The notes beneath the pieces are model-generated. The model saw nothing but the letters and a program-made list of their open reading frames with translations. It searched no databases and was not told the origin of the DNA. Positions 35,241-44,479 of a stretch of DNA of 64,000 nucleotides are shown piece after piece. Each line of letters begins with the position of its first letter. Position 1 is the stretch's first letter. Origin of the DNA: Streptomyces maremycinicus (GTDB lineage: Bacteria > Actinomycetota > Actinomycetes > Streptomycetales > Streptomycetaceae). A program made the position numbers and the translations under genes. Where the stretch lies: the NCBI RefSeq assembly GCF_001184025.1, contig NZ_BBYG01000019.1:248001-312000 (forward strand), in the 5' to 3' direction.

Positions 35241-35300
35241 CTGACCTGACCTGACCTGACCTGACCTGACCTGACCTGACCTGACCTGACCTGACCTGAC
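35241..35300 (+). repeat. Pentanucleotide microsatellite (CTGAC)12
   Basis: Twelve perfect copies of CTGAC, 33 bases before the SGNH hydrolase start codon and between two divergent genes. The unit is not a multiple of three, and it lies in untranslated sequence. Confidence 0.97.
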
Positions 35301-35332
35301 CTTCCTGACCTGTGCCGCCGAGAGGTCCTCGC

Positions 35333-36472
35333 ATGCAATCCGTACTCGACCGCGCGCTCGACTGTGTCGTCGGCGCGCTCGGGAAGACCACCGACCCGAC
35401 CGGAGTCACCCTGCACCGTTCCCCGGACTCCGGACGTGCGCGGCTGGCCGACCGGGCGTTCGACTTCACCAGCGCCGTGCCGTCCGGCGTGCGGCTGGAG
35501 ATGCTCACGGACGCCACCGAGCTGGAGCTCGACGCCCGGCTCACCGTGGTCCAGCCGCTGGGCCTGCCGTCCCCCGGCAGCGTCTTCGACCTGGTGGTCG
35601 ACGGCGAACTGCGCGAGCCGGTGGTGACGACGCAGGAGAGCCCGGTCTTCGTCGACCTCGCCACCGGCTCCCTGGAGACCGGACCGGACGCGCCCGCGAC
35701 CGTGCGCTTCCGCCTCGGTCCGCGCGCCGTGGAACGACGCGTGGAGATCTGGCTGCCCGTGACCCCGGCCCTCACGCTGATCGACGTGCGCGTCCCGGAC
35801 GGGGCGTCGGTGCGGCCCGCTCCGGCGAGCGGCCCGCTGTGGGTGCACTACGGCAGCTCCATCAGCCAGTGCTCGGACGCGGAGCGCCCCACCTCCACCT
35901 GGCCCGCCGCCGTGGCCCGCTCGGCTGGCCGGTCGCTGGTCAACCTGGGCCTCGGCGGGCAGTGCCAGCTCGACCCGTTCATGGCCCGCGCCGTCCGAGA
36001 CCTGCCCGCGAGCGCGATCAGCCTCGAACTGGGCATCAACGTCCACAACGCCGACAGCATGCGGGAACGCGCCTTCGTCCCGGCCCTCCACGGTTTCCTC
36101 GACACGATCCGCGACGGGCACCCGCGCACACCGGTGCTGATCATCAGCCCCATCGTCTGTCCGGCCGCCGAACAGCGGCCCGGTCCCACGCTGGTGGGCT
36201 CCGACGGCATGGTCCACACCGTCGAGCGCCCCGCCGGGCTCGCCCTCGGCGCGCTCACCCTCACCCGCATCCGCGAGTTGCTGGCACGGCATGTCGAACA
36301 GCGCCGCGAAGAAGGCGACGACCGGCTCCATCTCGTCGACGGGACCACGCTGTTCGGGCCCGACGACGTGGCCGACCTGCCCGACGGCCTCCACCCGAAC
36401 GCGGCCGGCTACGCCCGCATGGCCGAGCGCTTCCTGCCCCTCTCCTTCGGCGGCGCGGGCGCGTTCGCGTGA
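35333..36472 (+). CDS. SGNH/GDSL-family hydrolase
   Basis: 379 residues. The N-terminal 165 residues are a beta-rich domain as in the SGNH_hydro-type 'DUF' esterases; the C-terminal SGNH domain has block I VHYGSSISQCS (nucleophile Ser within GSS), block II-like Gly LGLGGQC, block III LGINVHN (Asn) and block V DGLHPNAAGY (Asp and His). No signal peptide, so probably cytoplasmic. Start at ATG 35333 with GAGAGG upstream; a GTG at 35312 sits right after the microsatellite. Substrate unknown, ester likely. Confidence 0.85.
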   Translation: MQSVLDRALDCVVGALGKTTDPTGVTLHRSPDSGRARLADRAFDFTSAVPSGVRLEMLTDATELELDARLTVVQPLGLPSPGSVFDLVVDGELREPVVTTQESPVFVDLATGSLETGPDAPATVRFRLGPRAVERRVEIWLPVTPALTLIDVRVPDGASVRPAPASGPLWVHYGSSISQCSDAERPTSTWPAAVARSAGRSLVNLGLGGQCQLDPFMARAVRDLPASAISLELGINVHNADSMRERAFVPALHGFLDTIRDGHPRTPVLIISPIVCPAAEQRPGPTLVGSDGMVHTVERPAGLALGALTLTRIRELLARHVEQRREEGDDRLHLVDGTTLFGPDDVADLPDGLHPNAAGYARMAERFLPLSFGGAGAFA

Positions 36473-36558
36473 CCGGGCGACGGCGGGATCGTCGACGCAG
36501 GAGCGCCGACACCCCTGCGTGATCGCGGCCTTCACGGTGAGCGAGGGGCGCCGGCCGG

Positions 36559-38229
36559 CTACCGCACGCCGCTTCCCTCGCGGTCCGGTCGTCCGGGTCG
36601 TTCCGGGCGTGGCCCAGGGGCCGGCGCCGCGCCGCGGACGACGTCGAGCACCTGCCCGGCCCGGGTGCCGTCCGCGCCCCGCCACCCGATGTGCTGGTCG
36701 GGCCGGATCAGCAGCATCGGTGCGCCGTAGCGTTCGGGCGGGACCAGGCCCGTCACGTCGACGACGGTGAGGGGCACGCCCCGCGCCGCGGCCTCCCGCG
36801 CGAAGGCGGCACGGTCGGACTCCCGGTCACCGTCCAGGAGGAGCAGCGTCAGGCCGTCGCCGAGCACGTCGTACAGGGAACGGCCGTCGGGGAGCCAGCC
36901 GTGCGGCAGCCGGGCGCCCGGGAAGGACAGACCGTGATAGCTGCGCGGCACGAGCGGCGGGATCGCGGAGCCGTCGTCGACGACGACGGGGGACGAGGCG
37001 TAGTGCTGGCCGAGGACGAGGCCCTCGCTGTGGAACTCGCCCGCCTTGGCCTGAAGGGCCACCGCGGTCCGCGCCCGGCGGCGACCGGCCTCGGGAGTGT
37101 CCCCGACGAGCTCGGGGTCGGCGAAGGACGGGGCGAGCAGCCGGTCCTGGGCGGCCCCGCCGGCGATGATCCGCTGCGCCACCGGGCGCCGCTCGCACTG
37201 GTAGCTGTTCAGCAGCTCCGGGCCGCCCCAGCCCTGGAGGACCGCGGCGAGCTTCCAGCCGATGTCCACCGCGTCGCCGACACAGGTGTTGAAACCGTGC
37301 CCGCCCCACGGGGGGTTCAGATGGGCGGCGTCGCCCACCAGGAAGACCCGGCCGCGGCGGTAGCGGTCGGCCAGGAGCATGCGGGCGGTCCAGGGATCGG
37401 TGCCGAGCACCTCCACCGGCCCGGCGTGGTCACCGCCGACGAGCGCGCGGACCAGCGCCTCGGGTTCGACCGGGCGGTCGGGGTCGGTCCGCTGGACGAT
37501 GGCCCACCACCGGTCGTCCAGGTCGAGCCGGCCCATCAGACCGGACGCCTCCGGGCTCACCACCCAGTACTGCACCGCCCGGTCCAGACCGACGGCCTCG
37601 CCCAGGCCCGGAGCCCGGAAGACGACGCTGAGGTTGGGCCGCTCACCGGACGATCCGGCGTACTCGGCCCCGATGGCCTGCCGGCTGACCCCGCCGCCTC
37701 CGTCGCAGCCCAGCAGGTAGTCGGCCGTGAGGACGCGGACCGAGCCGTCGGCGGCGGTGACCGTGGCGCGCACGGCCCGTTCGTCCTGCTCGACGCCGGT
37801 GACCCGGTGGCCGGTCAGACAGGTGACGGAGGGCAGCTCGGCCACCGCCGCCCGCAGGATCCGCTCGACGACCGGCTGCGGGACCTGCTGCCCCGGCTCC
37901 GCCCAGCGTTCGTCGCGACCGTCGTACAGGCCGAACACATTGCGGAAACGGGTCAGTTCGGTGCCGAGGAGCGCGGTGCAGAAGATGACCTCCTGCGACC
38001 AGGCCACGGGCAGCGGGGCGGCCGCGCGCAGACGGTCGGCGAGACCCCAGCGGCGGAAGTGCTCCATGGTGCGGATGCTCGTGGTCTTGGCCCGCGGCCG
38101 GTCGTCGTCGACCGTGGTGCGCGGCTCGACGAGCACGGCGGTCACGCCCCGGCGGCCGAGTTCGACCGCCGCGGCGAGACCGGACGGCCCACCGCCGGCG
38201 ATCAGTACCTGGACGGCCGTCCCGGTCAC
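36559..38229 (-). CDS. FAD-dependent aromatic monooxygenase (PheA/TfdB/MhpA type)
   Basis: 556 residues. Rossmann motif AGGGPSGLAAAVEL at 11-24, then the FAD/NADPH motif with CDGGGG, and GDAAHLNPPWGGHGFN (about 305-320), all group A flavoprotein hydroxylase marks; the C-terminal thioredoxin-like domain (LLLLDGDRE...VTGLVPPERYGAPMLLIRPDQHIGW) matches phenol-hydroxylase-like members. It probably hydroxylates a phenolic ring before ring cleavage. Last gene of the six-gene flavonoid operon; start overlaps the previous stop by 4 bases. In this context phloroglucinol or its carboxylate is the attractive substrate, which is inference. Confidence 0.88.
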   Translation of the reverse strand: MTGTAVQVLIAGGGPSGLAAAVELGRRGVTAVLVEPRTTVDDDRPRAKTTSIRTMEHFRRWGLADRLRAAAPLPVAWSQEVIFCTALLGTELTRFRNVFGLYDGRDERWAEPGQQVPQPVVERILRAAVAELPSVTCLTGHRVTGVEQDERAVRATVTAADGSVRVLTADYLLGCDGGGGVSRQAIGAEYAGSSGERPNLSVVFRAPGLGEAVGLDRAVQYWVVSPEASGLMGRLDLDDRWWAIVQRTDPDRPVEPEALVRALVGGDHAGPVEVLGTDPWTARMLLADRYRRGRVFLVGDAAHLNPPWGGHGFNTCVGDAVDIGWKLAAVLQGWGGPELLNSYQCERRPVAQRIIAGGAAQDRLLAPSFADPELVGDTPEAGRRRARTAVALQAKAGEFHSEGLVLGQHYASSPVVVDDGSAIPPLVPRSYHGLSFPGARLPHGWLPDGRSLYDVLGDGLTLLLLDGDRESDRAAFAREAAARGVPLTVVDVTGLVPPERYGAPMLLIRPDQHIGWRGADGTRAGQVLDVVRGAAPAPGPRPERPGRPDREGSGVR

Positions 38230-39083
38230 GCCCCGGACCTCGCGGACGCGTCGGCGACGGGCGTGCGCAGCGAGCCGAGCCGGTCGACCTCCACCTCGAC
38301 GACGTCACCGGAGCGCAGCAGACGGGGCGGCGTACGGACGTAGCCGACGCCCTCCGGGGTGCCGGTGGCGATGACGTCGCCCGGATGCAGGGTCAGGGTG
38401 GCGCTGATCCGCGACAGGAGCTCGGGCACCCCGAAGATCATGTCGCGGGTGTTCCCGTCCTGCATGACCTCGCCGTTGACGCGGGTGACCAGGCGCAGTC
38501 CGTCCGAGAGGCGGCCCGCCTCGTCGGCGGTGACGAGCGGCCCGATCGGGCCGCTGCGGTCCGCGTTCTTGCCCAGCGTCCACTGGGCGGTGAGCTTCTG
38601 CGCGGTACGGGCGGTGAGGTCGTTGAAGACGGCGTAGCCGAGGACGGCGGCCTCGGCCTCCCGCTCGTCGGCGTCGCACAACCGGGCGCCGACGACGGCC
38701 GCGACCTCGCCCTCCCAGTCCAGGCCCGGTTCGTTGGCGGGCACCGGCACCGGGACACCGCTCACCGACAGGGAGGCCGTCCAGCGGCCGAACACGGTGG
38801 GGTGTTCCGGCGCCTCGAAGCCCCCCTCGGCCGCGTGCGCACGGTAGTTGAGACCCACGCACAGCACCCGCGCCGCCGCCGGTACCGGCGGGACCAGGGA
38901 CACCTCGCCGAGCGGGACCGTGCCGTGCCGGACCGCGCGGGCCCGCTCCAGCCAGTGCGGGAGGTCCCCGTAGAAGTCGTCCACGTCCGTGAGGGGGGTG
39001 ACCCTGCCGTCCACGGCGACGCCGATCATGACCTGCCTGCGGCCGGATCCCCGGTCCGGATCCACCATGCCGACGAGCTTCAT
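38226..39083 (-). CDS. Fumarylacetoacetate hydrolase family protein
   Basis: 285 residues. FAH core with metal Glu/Asp ligands in DWEGEVAAVVG, the strand PTVFGRWTASLSV, FNDLTARTAQ, TGTPEGVGY and the final SGDVVEVEVDRLG. The family cleaves C-C bonds of diketo acids, or acts as hydratase, decarboxylase or isomerase downstream of aromatic ring opening. It overlaps both neighbours by 4 bases, so it is tightly co-expressed with the dioxygenase and monooxygenase. The exact reaction cannot be set from sequence. Confidence 0.88.
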   Translation of the reverse strand: MKLVGMVDPDRGSGRRQVMIGVAVDGRVTPLTDVDDFYGDLPHWLERARAVRHGTVPLGEVSLVPPVPAAARVLCVGLNYRAHAAEGGFEAPEHPTVFGRWTASLSVSGVPVPVPANEPGLDWEGEVAAVVGARLCDADEREAEAAVLGYAVFNDLTARTAQKLTAQWTLGKNADRSGPIGPLVTADEAGRLSDGLRLVTRVNGEVMQDGNTRDMIFGVPELLSRISATLTLHPGDVIATGTPEGVGYVRTPPRLLRSGDVVEVEVDRLGSLRTPVADASARSGA

Positions 39084-40033
39084 GCGGGTGTGCCTCCGGT
39101 TTCCTCCGCGGGTGCCGCGGCCAGACGGATGTCGAACTCGGCCGCCAGGAACGGCCCGGTCATGCCGAACCGACGCCCGGTGTCCTCGTCGCCCGGGGCG
39201 AACGGCGCGATCAGCGCGTCCTTGACGGCGAACGCCGCGTCGGAGCCGAGATAGGGGTCCCCGGCGGCGAACACATGGGTGGTGAGCGACCGATGGCCGG
39301 CGGCCTCCACCATGAGGTGGACATGGGCGGGACGCATGGGGTGCCGGCCGAGCGCCCGCAGCAGTTCGCCCACCGGGCCGTCGGTCGGCACCGGATAGCT
39401 GGCGGGCTTGACCGTTCGGAACCAGTAGGCGCCGTCGGGACCCGTGGTGAACAGCCCGCGCAGGTTGCCGTCGGGCTGCTCGTCGTCCTGGCTGTCGTAC
39501 AGACCGGTGTCGTTCGCCTGCCAGACGTCCAGGACGGCGCCGGCCAGCGGCCTGCCGTCGCAGTCGGTGATCCGGCCGTGCACCACGGCCTGTTCACCGC
39601 GCCGCAGTTCGGGCCCCTCGGCGATCCAGGCGCCCATCGGGCGGGGCGGCGCGGGCGAGTGGAAGGGCCCCTCGACCGAGCTGGGGGTCATGGTGGGCGG
39701 GCCCGTGTGGTTGACGTCGTCCACGGCGGAGGTGAGGCCCAGCATGTCGGAGAGCAGGATGAACTCGTTGCGGCGTTCGGTGCAGGCCCGGCCCGTGCGG
39801 ACCAGGAAGTCCACCGCGCGCAGCCACTCGTCCTCGGTGGGCCGGGTCTCCCGCACGAAGGCGTGCAGATGACGCACGAGGCCGCCGACCAGCTCCCGCA
39901 GCCGCTCCTCGTCGCCCCGGACGGTGGCGAGGACCTGCCGCACCAGGGCGTCCGGCCCGGGGTCGTGGGCGGAGCCGGGCGTCACCGGCCCTCCCGCCGG
40001 GGCGTGCCGAGCCGTTCCGGTGGTGTCGGTCAT
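39080..40033 (-). CDS. Intradiol ring-cleavage dioxygenase (hydroxyquinol/catechol 1,2-dioxygenase type)
   Basis: 317 residues with the N-terminal helical dioxygenase_N domain (NEFILLSDMLGLTSAVDDVNH, followed by SVEGPF) and the catalytic beta domain. Fe(III) ligands can be assigned as Tyr179 (GLYD), Tyr213 (ASYPVP), His237 and His239 (HVHL). Domain layout is that of catechol/hydroxyquinol 1,2-dioxygenases, not protocatechuate dioxygenase. It opens a ring between two adjacent hydroxyls; the trihydroxylated product of the neighbouring monooxygenase is the likely substrate. Overlaps the rhamnosidase stop by 4 bases. Confidence 0.9.
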   Translation of the reverse strand: MTDTTGTARHAPAGGPVTPGSAHDPGPDALVRQVLATVRGDEERLRELVGGLVRHLHAFVRETRPTEDEWLRAVDFLVRTGRACTERRNEFILLSDMLGLTSAVDDVNHTGPPTMTPSSVEGPFHSPAPPRPMGAWIAEGPELRRGEQAVVHGRITDCDGRPLAGAVLDVWQANDTGLYDSQDDEQPDGNLRGLFTTGPDGAYWFRTVKPASYPVPTDGPVGELLRALGRHPMRPAHVHLMVEAAGHRSLTTHVFAAGDPYLGSDAAFAVKDALIAPFAPGDEDTGRRFGMTGPFLAAEFDIRLAAAPAEETGGTPA

Positions 40034-42897
40034 GGGGTCGCTCCCGCGGGAGTCAGGGCCGCGTCCGGTGCCGCGCAGCCGTAGGTGTGGGTGCCGGGCC
40101 CGGCGTGGTGCCGGGCGCCGTCGGGGAGGACGACGTGCGCGGTGGTGCCGGGCGGCACGGTGACGCGGAGGTGGAAGCGGCCGTCCTCGACACGCCAGGA
40201 CGAGCGGATCGGCCCGTACGGCGAGTGGTGTTCGGCCCGGGCCCGGGTCAGGCCCCCGCCGGGGCGGGGTGCCACGGTGAAACGACGGTAGCCCGGAGCG
40301 TCCTCGTCGGGCCTGATCCCGGCCGTGTGGCGGTGCAGGAAGGAGACGACCGCGCCCTTCGAGTAGTGGTTGAGCGAGTCGTGCGGGGTGCCGTCCGCGC
40401 CGACGCCGTCCCAGTGCTCCCAGACGGTCGTCGCGCCCCGGTCGATCATGTGGAGCCAGGACGGGGCGGTGTCCTGGAGCAGCAGCTCGTACGCGACGTC
40501 CGCGTGTCCGGAGTCGGCGAGCACGGGCAGCAGGTCAGGGGTGGCCAGGAAGCCGGTGCCGAGATGCGTGTCCGCCGCGCGGACGAGTTCCACCAGCCGG
40601 GTCGCGGTCCGCGCCCGCAGCTCCTCGGGTACCAGGTCGAAGGCGAGCGCCCGCACATGGTGGGCCTGGGTGTCCGGGTGCAGCGAGCCGTCGGCCGCGA
40701 TGAACTCCGTCCGCCAGGCCGCGCGCACCCGCTCGCTCAGTTCCCGGTAGCGGTCGGCGTCCTCGTCGCGGCCGAGGACGCGGGCGATGCGCGCCGCCAG
40801 CCGGGTGGAGTGGGCGTAGTAGGCGGTGGCGACGTCCGCCTTGTCGAGGGCCGCGTATCCCGCCAGGTCGTGGACCTGTTCACCGGGCACGAGCCATTCG
40901 CCCCAGTGGAAGCCGGTGTCCCACAGGTACCGCTCGTGCGCCGCCGGGCGGGGCGAGCGCCGGATCCGGTCCGGGTGACGCTCCTCGCGGGCGGCCCGTT
41001 CGACCCGCCCGAGCCAGGCGGTCATGGCCGGCCACAACTCCTCCAGGATTCCGGCGTCGCCGTAGGCCAGGTACAGCTGCCAGGGCACGATGACCACCGC
41101 GTCGCCCCAGCCGGCGGAGCCGTTGAGATGGGCCACCGGGCCCTTGGGTCCCTCGGTGCGGCAGGCGGGGGAGATGTTGGCGACGGTGCCGTCCGGCCAC
41201 TGGTCGGCGACGACGTCGCGCAGCCACTTCGCCGAGAAGCCCGACACGTCGTAGAGGAAGGCGGCGGTCGGCACGAACAGCTGCCAGTCGCCGGTCCAGC
41301 CGGCCCGTTCGCGGGTGGGGCAGTCCGTGGGGATGTCGCAGACGTTGCCGCGCAGCCCCCACCGGGCGGCCTCGTGCAGCCGGTCGATCCGCTCGTCGTC
41401 GCAGTCGAACCAGCCGGTCCGCCGCAGGTCGGAGTGGACGACGACGCCGCGCAGGTCGTCGGCGGTCAGCTCGCCGGGATGGCCCTCGACGCGGACGTAG
41501 CGGAAGCCGTGCGTGGTGTGCCGCGGTTCGAAGGCCTCACCCGGGCGGCCGGCCGAGACGACCCGGTCGACCTGGCCGGCCGGGAGCGGCTCGGGCAGGA
41601 ACGGCATGTTCACCCGGAGGTGGTCCGTCGTCACATCGCCGTCCGGGCCGAGGGCCTCGCCGTGCGTGAGGGTGAGGTCGGTGCCCGCCGGACCGAGGTC
41701 GGTCAGCCGCACCCAGCCGTTGATGTTCTGGCCGAGGTCGAAGACCTGCCGGTCGGGGTGCGGCCGGGTCACGGAGACCGGCGTGAGCTCCTCGACGCGC
41801 CGCACGGGCGGGGCGGGTGAGGCGACCAGTCCGGCGTGTCCGTGGTCGGCGACCTCCACCGGCTCCCACGCCGAGTCGTCGTACCCCGGCAGGTCCCAGC
41901 CGACGGGGGTGCGGCGCAGGTCGGTGAACTGCCCCGCGATCAGGTCGGCGGCCAGGATCGGCCCGTGGGCCCAGCGCCAGTGGCGGTCGGTGGACACGAC
42001 GGACGTGGTCCCGTCGGCGTGCTCGAGGTGCAGCTGCGCCAGGAACGAGACCCGCTCGCCCCACTGGTCGTGGGCCCGGGTGACCCCGACCTGCCCCCGG
42101 AACCAGCCGTCGGAGAGCACCGCGCCCAGCGCGTTCTCGCCCTCCCGCAGCAACGCGGTGACGTCGTACGCCTGCACCTGGAGGTGGACGTCGTACTGAG
42201 TGAAACCCGGGGTCAGCTCGGCGTCCCCGACCCGCTCACCGTTGAGGAAGACCTCGTACAGCCCCTGGGCCGTGGCGTAGAGACGGGCCCGACGGACCGG
42301 GGTGCTCGCGGAGAACACGGTCCGCAACAGCGAGGCGGGCCGCTGCCCCGGGGGAGGCCCGCCGGGGGCGGCGGGCCTGCCGGGGGCCGTGGACGCGCCG
42401 GATACGGCTGACGCCCCGGGTACGGCGGACTCGCCCGGTACGGCGGGCACGCCAACTGCGGCAGACGTGGCAGACGTGGAAGGCGCATCAGGCGCATCAG
42501 GCGCGGAAGGCGCGGCATCCGCGGAAGGCGTGGCAGTCGCGGCGGCCGAGCCAGGTGTCACGGGCTCGATCCACCGTGCCTGCCAGTCGGCGGGATCCAG
42601 CAGGCCGGTCTCGAACCAGGCCTCGCGCGACCACCCGCTCTCGCCGAGGTCGGTCCAGACCTTGACCCGCCAGGTGATCCGCTCCCCGGAGCCGGGCGGC
42701 GGCCCGCCGTACGGCACGTGCGTGCTGTCGGCGGAGTCGACACGGCCGGAGTCCCAGCCCGTGCTCGTGCCGACGCGGTACGCGAACTGCTCGCGCGCGC
42801 CGGGCGGCAGCCACCAGGACAGCCGGGGGCGGCGGTTGCCGAGGCCCAGCGGCTGTTCCAGTTCGTCGGCACGCAGACAGGTGGGAACGGCGTTCAT
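40030..42897 (-). CDS. Alpha-L-rhamnosidase, GH78
   Basis: 955 residues without a signal peptide, hence cytoplasmic. An N-terminal fibronectin-like domain (CLRADELEQPLGLGNRRPRLSWW) and further beta domains lead to the (alpha/alpha)6 catalytic domain with the family motif DCPTRERAGWTGD, which includes the general acid, and a later Glu-bearing region in LWDTGFHWGEW. It releases L-rhamnose from glycosides such as flavonoid rhamnosides. Between the first and second beta domains lies an 80-residue Ala/Ser/Pro-rich insert with repeated PGESAVPGASAV-like units (bases about 42340-42560). ATG 42897 is used; a TTG at 42909 is possible. 27 bases separate it from the hydrolase upstream. Confidence 0.92.
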   Translation of the reverse strand: MNAVPTCLRADELEQPLGLGNRRPRLSWWLPPGAREQFAYRVGTSTGWDSGRVDSADSTHVPYGGPPPGSGERITWRVKVWTDLGESGWSREAWFETGLLDPADWQARWIEPVTPGSAAATATPSADAAPSAPDAPDAPSTSATSAAVGVPAVPGESAVPGASAVSGASTAPGRPAAPGGPPPGQRPASLLRTVFSASTPVRRARLYATAQGLYEVFLNGERVGDAELTPGFTQYDVHLQVQAYDVTALLREGENALGAVLSDGWFRGQVGVTRAHDQWGERVSFLAQLHLEHADGTTSVVSTDRHWRWAHGPILAADLIAGQFTDLRRTPVGWDLPGYDDSAWEPVEVADHGHAGLVASPAPPVRRVEELTPVSVTRPHPDRQVFDLGQNINGWVRLTDLGPAGTDLTLTHGEALGPDGDVTTDHLRVNMPFLPEPLPAGQVDRVVSAGRPGEAFEPRHTTHGFRYVRVEGHPGELTADDLRGVVVHSDLRRTGWFDCDDERIDRLHEAARWGLRGNVCDIPTDCPTRERAGWTGDWQLFVPTAAFLYDVSGFSAKWLRDVVADQWPDGTVANISPACRTEGPKGPVAHLNGSAGWGDAVVIVPWQLYLAYGDAGILEELWPAMTAWLGRVERAAREERHPDRIRRSPRPAAHERYLWDTGFHWGEWLVPGEQVHDLAGYAALDKADVATAYYAHSTRLAARIARVLGRDEDADRYRELSERVRAAWRTEFIAADGSLHPDTQAHHVRALAFDLVPEELRARTATRLVELVRAADTHLGTGFLATPDLLPVLADSGHADVAYELLLQDTAPSWLHMIDRGATTVWEHWDGVGADGTPHDSLNHYSKGAVVSFLHRHTAGIRPDEDAPGYRRFTVAPRPGGGLTRARAEHHSPYGPIRSSWRVEDGRFHLRVTVPPGTTAHVVLPDGARHHAGPGTHTYGCAAPDAALTPAGATP

Positions 42898-42924
42898 ACG
42901 GGTGACCAAACGTTCGAGGAGGAG

Positions 42925-43845
42925 TCAGGCCTGGACGGGAAGCCCGACGGGACCGCAGACCTGGGTGGCGAACTCCAGGGCTTCGCCGAACACGCTCTCC
43001 GGATCGGGCAGCCCGGCCCAGAGGTGATCCGCGTGCTCGACCAGGCGCAGGCTCACCCGGCACCCGTGCGCGCGCAGGGCCGCGGCGAGCTGTTCGCTCT
43101 GCCCGCAGGGGACGAACCGGTCGGCGGTGCCGTGGGCGAGCAGGAAGGGAGGGGCGGCGGCGGACACATGGCTCACCGGGCTCGCCGCGGCGGCACGTTC
43201 CGGTGCCGTCGGTACGGGCGCGCCGAGGAGCAGCGCCTCCCGCGAGTCCGCGGCGTCCGGCGCGCTCACCGCGTCGGGCCGGGACTGGCGCTGCATGGTG
43301 CGCAGGTCCGCGGGCCCGTACCAGTCGACGACCCCGACGACGCTCACGCCGGGACCGGGCTCCCCGACGTCGCCCTCCCACTCGGGGCTGCCGTCGGTCA
43401 GCGCGAGCAGGGCCGCGAGATGACCGCCCGCCGACTCGCCCCACAGCACGACCCGTCCGGCGTCGAGCCCCAGTTCCCCGGCGTGGGCGCGCAGCCAGCG
43501 CAGCGCGGCCTTGCCGTCGTGCAGCTGGGCCGGGAAGACGGCCTCGCCGCTGAGCCGGTAGTCGAGGGAGGCGACCGCGAAGCCCGCCCGGACGAGACGG
43601 TCGAAGGGCCCGACCTGCCACCCGGCGAAGGCGGGGCCGAACTGGTCGCGCCGTCCGACCCGCCAGCCGCCGCCGTGCAGGAAGACGACGAGGGGGGCGG
43701 GCCGCTCCGGGGCGTGGGCGGGCCGGTACAGGTCGAGCAGCAGCGGCCGGAAGCCGGACGGTGAGGCGTACTCGACCCCACGGAGCACCCGGGTGCCCGC
43801 GGCCGTGTTCTGCTCCGCCGGGAGGGCGGCAGACCGCACCGTCAT
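42925..43845 (-). CDS. Alpha/beta-hydrolase (esterase), candidate depside hydrolase
   Basis: 306 residues of the BD-FAE/hormone-sensitive-lipase-like class. Oxyanion motif HGGG at 57-60, nucleophile Ser138 in GESAGG, Asp242 in HGTADRFVP and His274 in HADH form a full triad. No signal peptide. It starts one base after the quercetinase stop, so the two are translationally linked. Quercetinase gives a depside (an ester of protocatechuic and phloroglucinol-carboxylic acids), so an adjacent esterase is the natural next step; that role is inference from position. Confidence 0.88.
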   Translation of the reverse strand: MTVRSAALPAEQNTAAGTRVLRGVEYASPSGFRPLLLDLYRPAHAPERPAPLVVFLHGGGWRVGRRDQFGPAFAGWQVGPFDRLVRAGFAVASLDYRLSGEAVFPAQLHDGKAALRWLRAHAGELGLDAGRVVLWGESAGGHLAALLALTDGSPEWEGDVGEPGPGVSVVGVVDWYGPADLRTMQRQSRPDAVSAPDAADSREALLLGAPVPTAPERAAAASPVSHVSAAAPPFLLAHGTADRFVPCGQSEQLAAALRAHGCRVSLRLVEHADHLWAGLPDPESVFGEALEFATQVCGPVGLPVQA

Positions 43846-43846
43846 G

Positions 43847-44395
43847 TCAGCCGTCCAGCGGACGGAGGTCGAACCGGAACGACTGGCGGTGATCGCGGGC
43901 GACCCGGGCCAGCTGCTCCTGCGAGGGGATGTAGGGCGGGTGGGGGAGGTCCGGCGAGTCGGTCCGGGTGCCGGCCTCGCCGAAGAACCGCTCGAAGCCG
44001 CCGCTGGACGCGCCCATGATCTTCGTGTCGTCGGCCTCGACCCGGAAGGTGTGCAGGCAGCCGGCCGGCACGAAGCCGAAGTCGCCGGGCTTCAGGAGCT
44101 TCTCGTACGTCTCGCCGTCGCCGTCCTGGATCCACACCCTGGCGCGGCCGGACAGCAGATAGAAGGTTTCGTGCACATCGGCGTGGCTGTGGGTGGGGAT
44201 CGCGTCGCCCTTGGGGGCCGCGTAGGTGAAGAGGCCGAACTGGCCGGCGGTCTCGTCCTTGCTGAGCAGCACGGTGATGAGGGCGTCGAACAGGTGGGAC
44301 CGCTCCCCCTCCCCGGCTTCCAGGAAGTAGGGCACCGGCTTCCCCGGCAGGGGGAGGCGCTTCGCACCGCCGCTCTGGGCGAATTCCGCAGTCAT
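43847..44395 (-). CDS. queD: Quercetin 2,3-dioxygenase, monocupin type
   Basis: 182-residue cupin. The metal ligands are His69, His71, Glu76 (HSHADVHE) and His115 (GCLHTF). From memory these numbers coincide with those of the nickel/cobalt quercetinase QueD of Streptomyces sp. FLA, also a monocupin of this size, which strongly supports the call. The enzyme opens the heterocyclic C ring of flavonols, giving a depside and carbon monoxide. Start at MTAEFAQSGG, with GAGGAG 6 bases upstream; longer in-frame Met at 44530 lies in the promoter. It is the first gene of the operon and faces a divergent IclR regulator. Confidence 0.93.
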   Translation of the reverse strand: MTAEFAQSGGAKRLPLPGKPVPYFLEAGEGERSHLFDALITVLLSKDETAGQFGLFTYAAPKGDAIPTHSHADVHETFYLLSGRARVWIQDGDGETYEKLLKPGDFGFVPAGCLHTFRVEADDTKIMGASSGGFERFFGEAGTRTDSPDLPHPPYIPSQEQLARVARDHRQSFRFDLRPLDG

Positions 44396-44479
44396 GGGGG
44401 TCTCCTCGGAAATCTGATCGGCTCTGCCCGAGGCGGGCAACCTGTCGCGGTGCCGTGGGGACGGCTGCCGTGAAGACGG

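Noticed and set aside
35312..35332. GTG start at 35312 for the SGNH hydrolase
   Set aside because: The seven added residues lie between the microsatellite and the ribosome-binding site GAGAGG, which fits ATG 35333.
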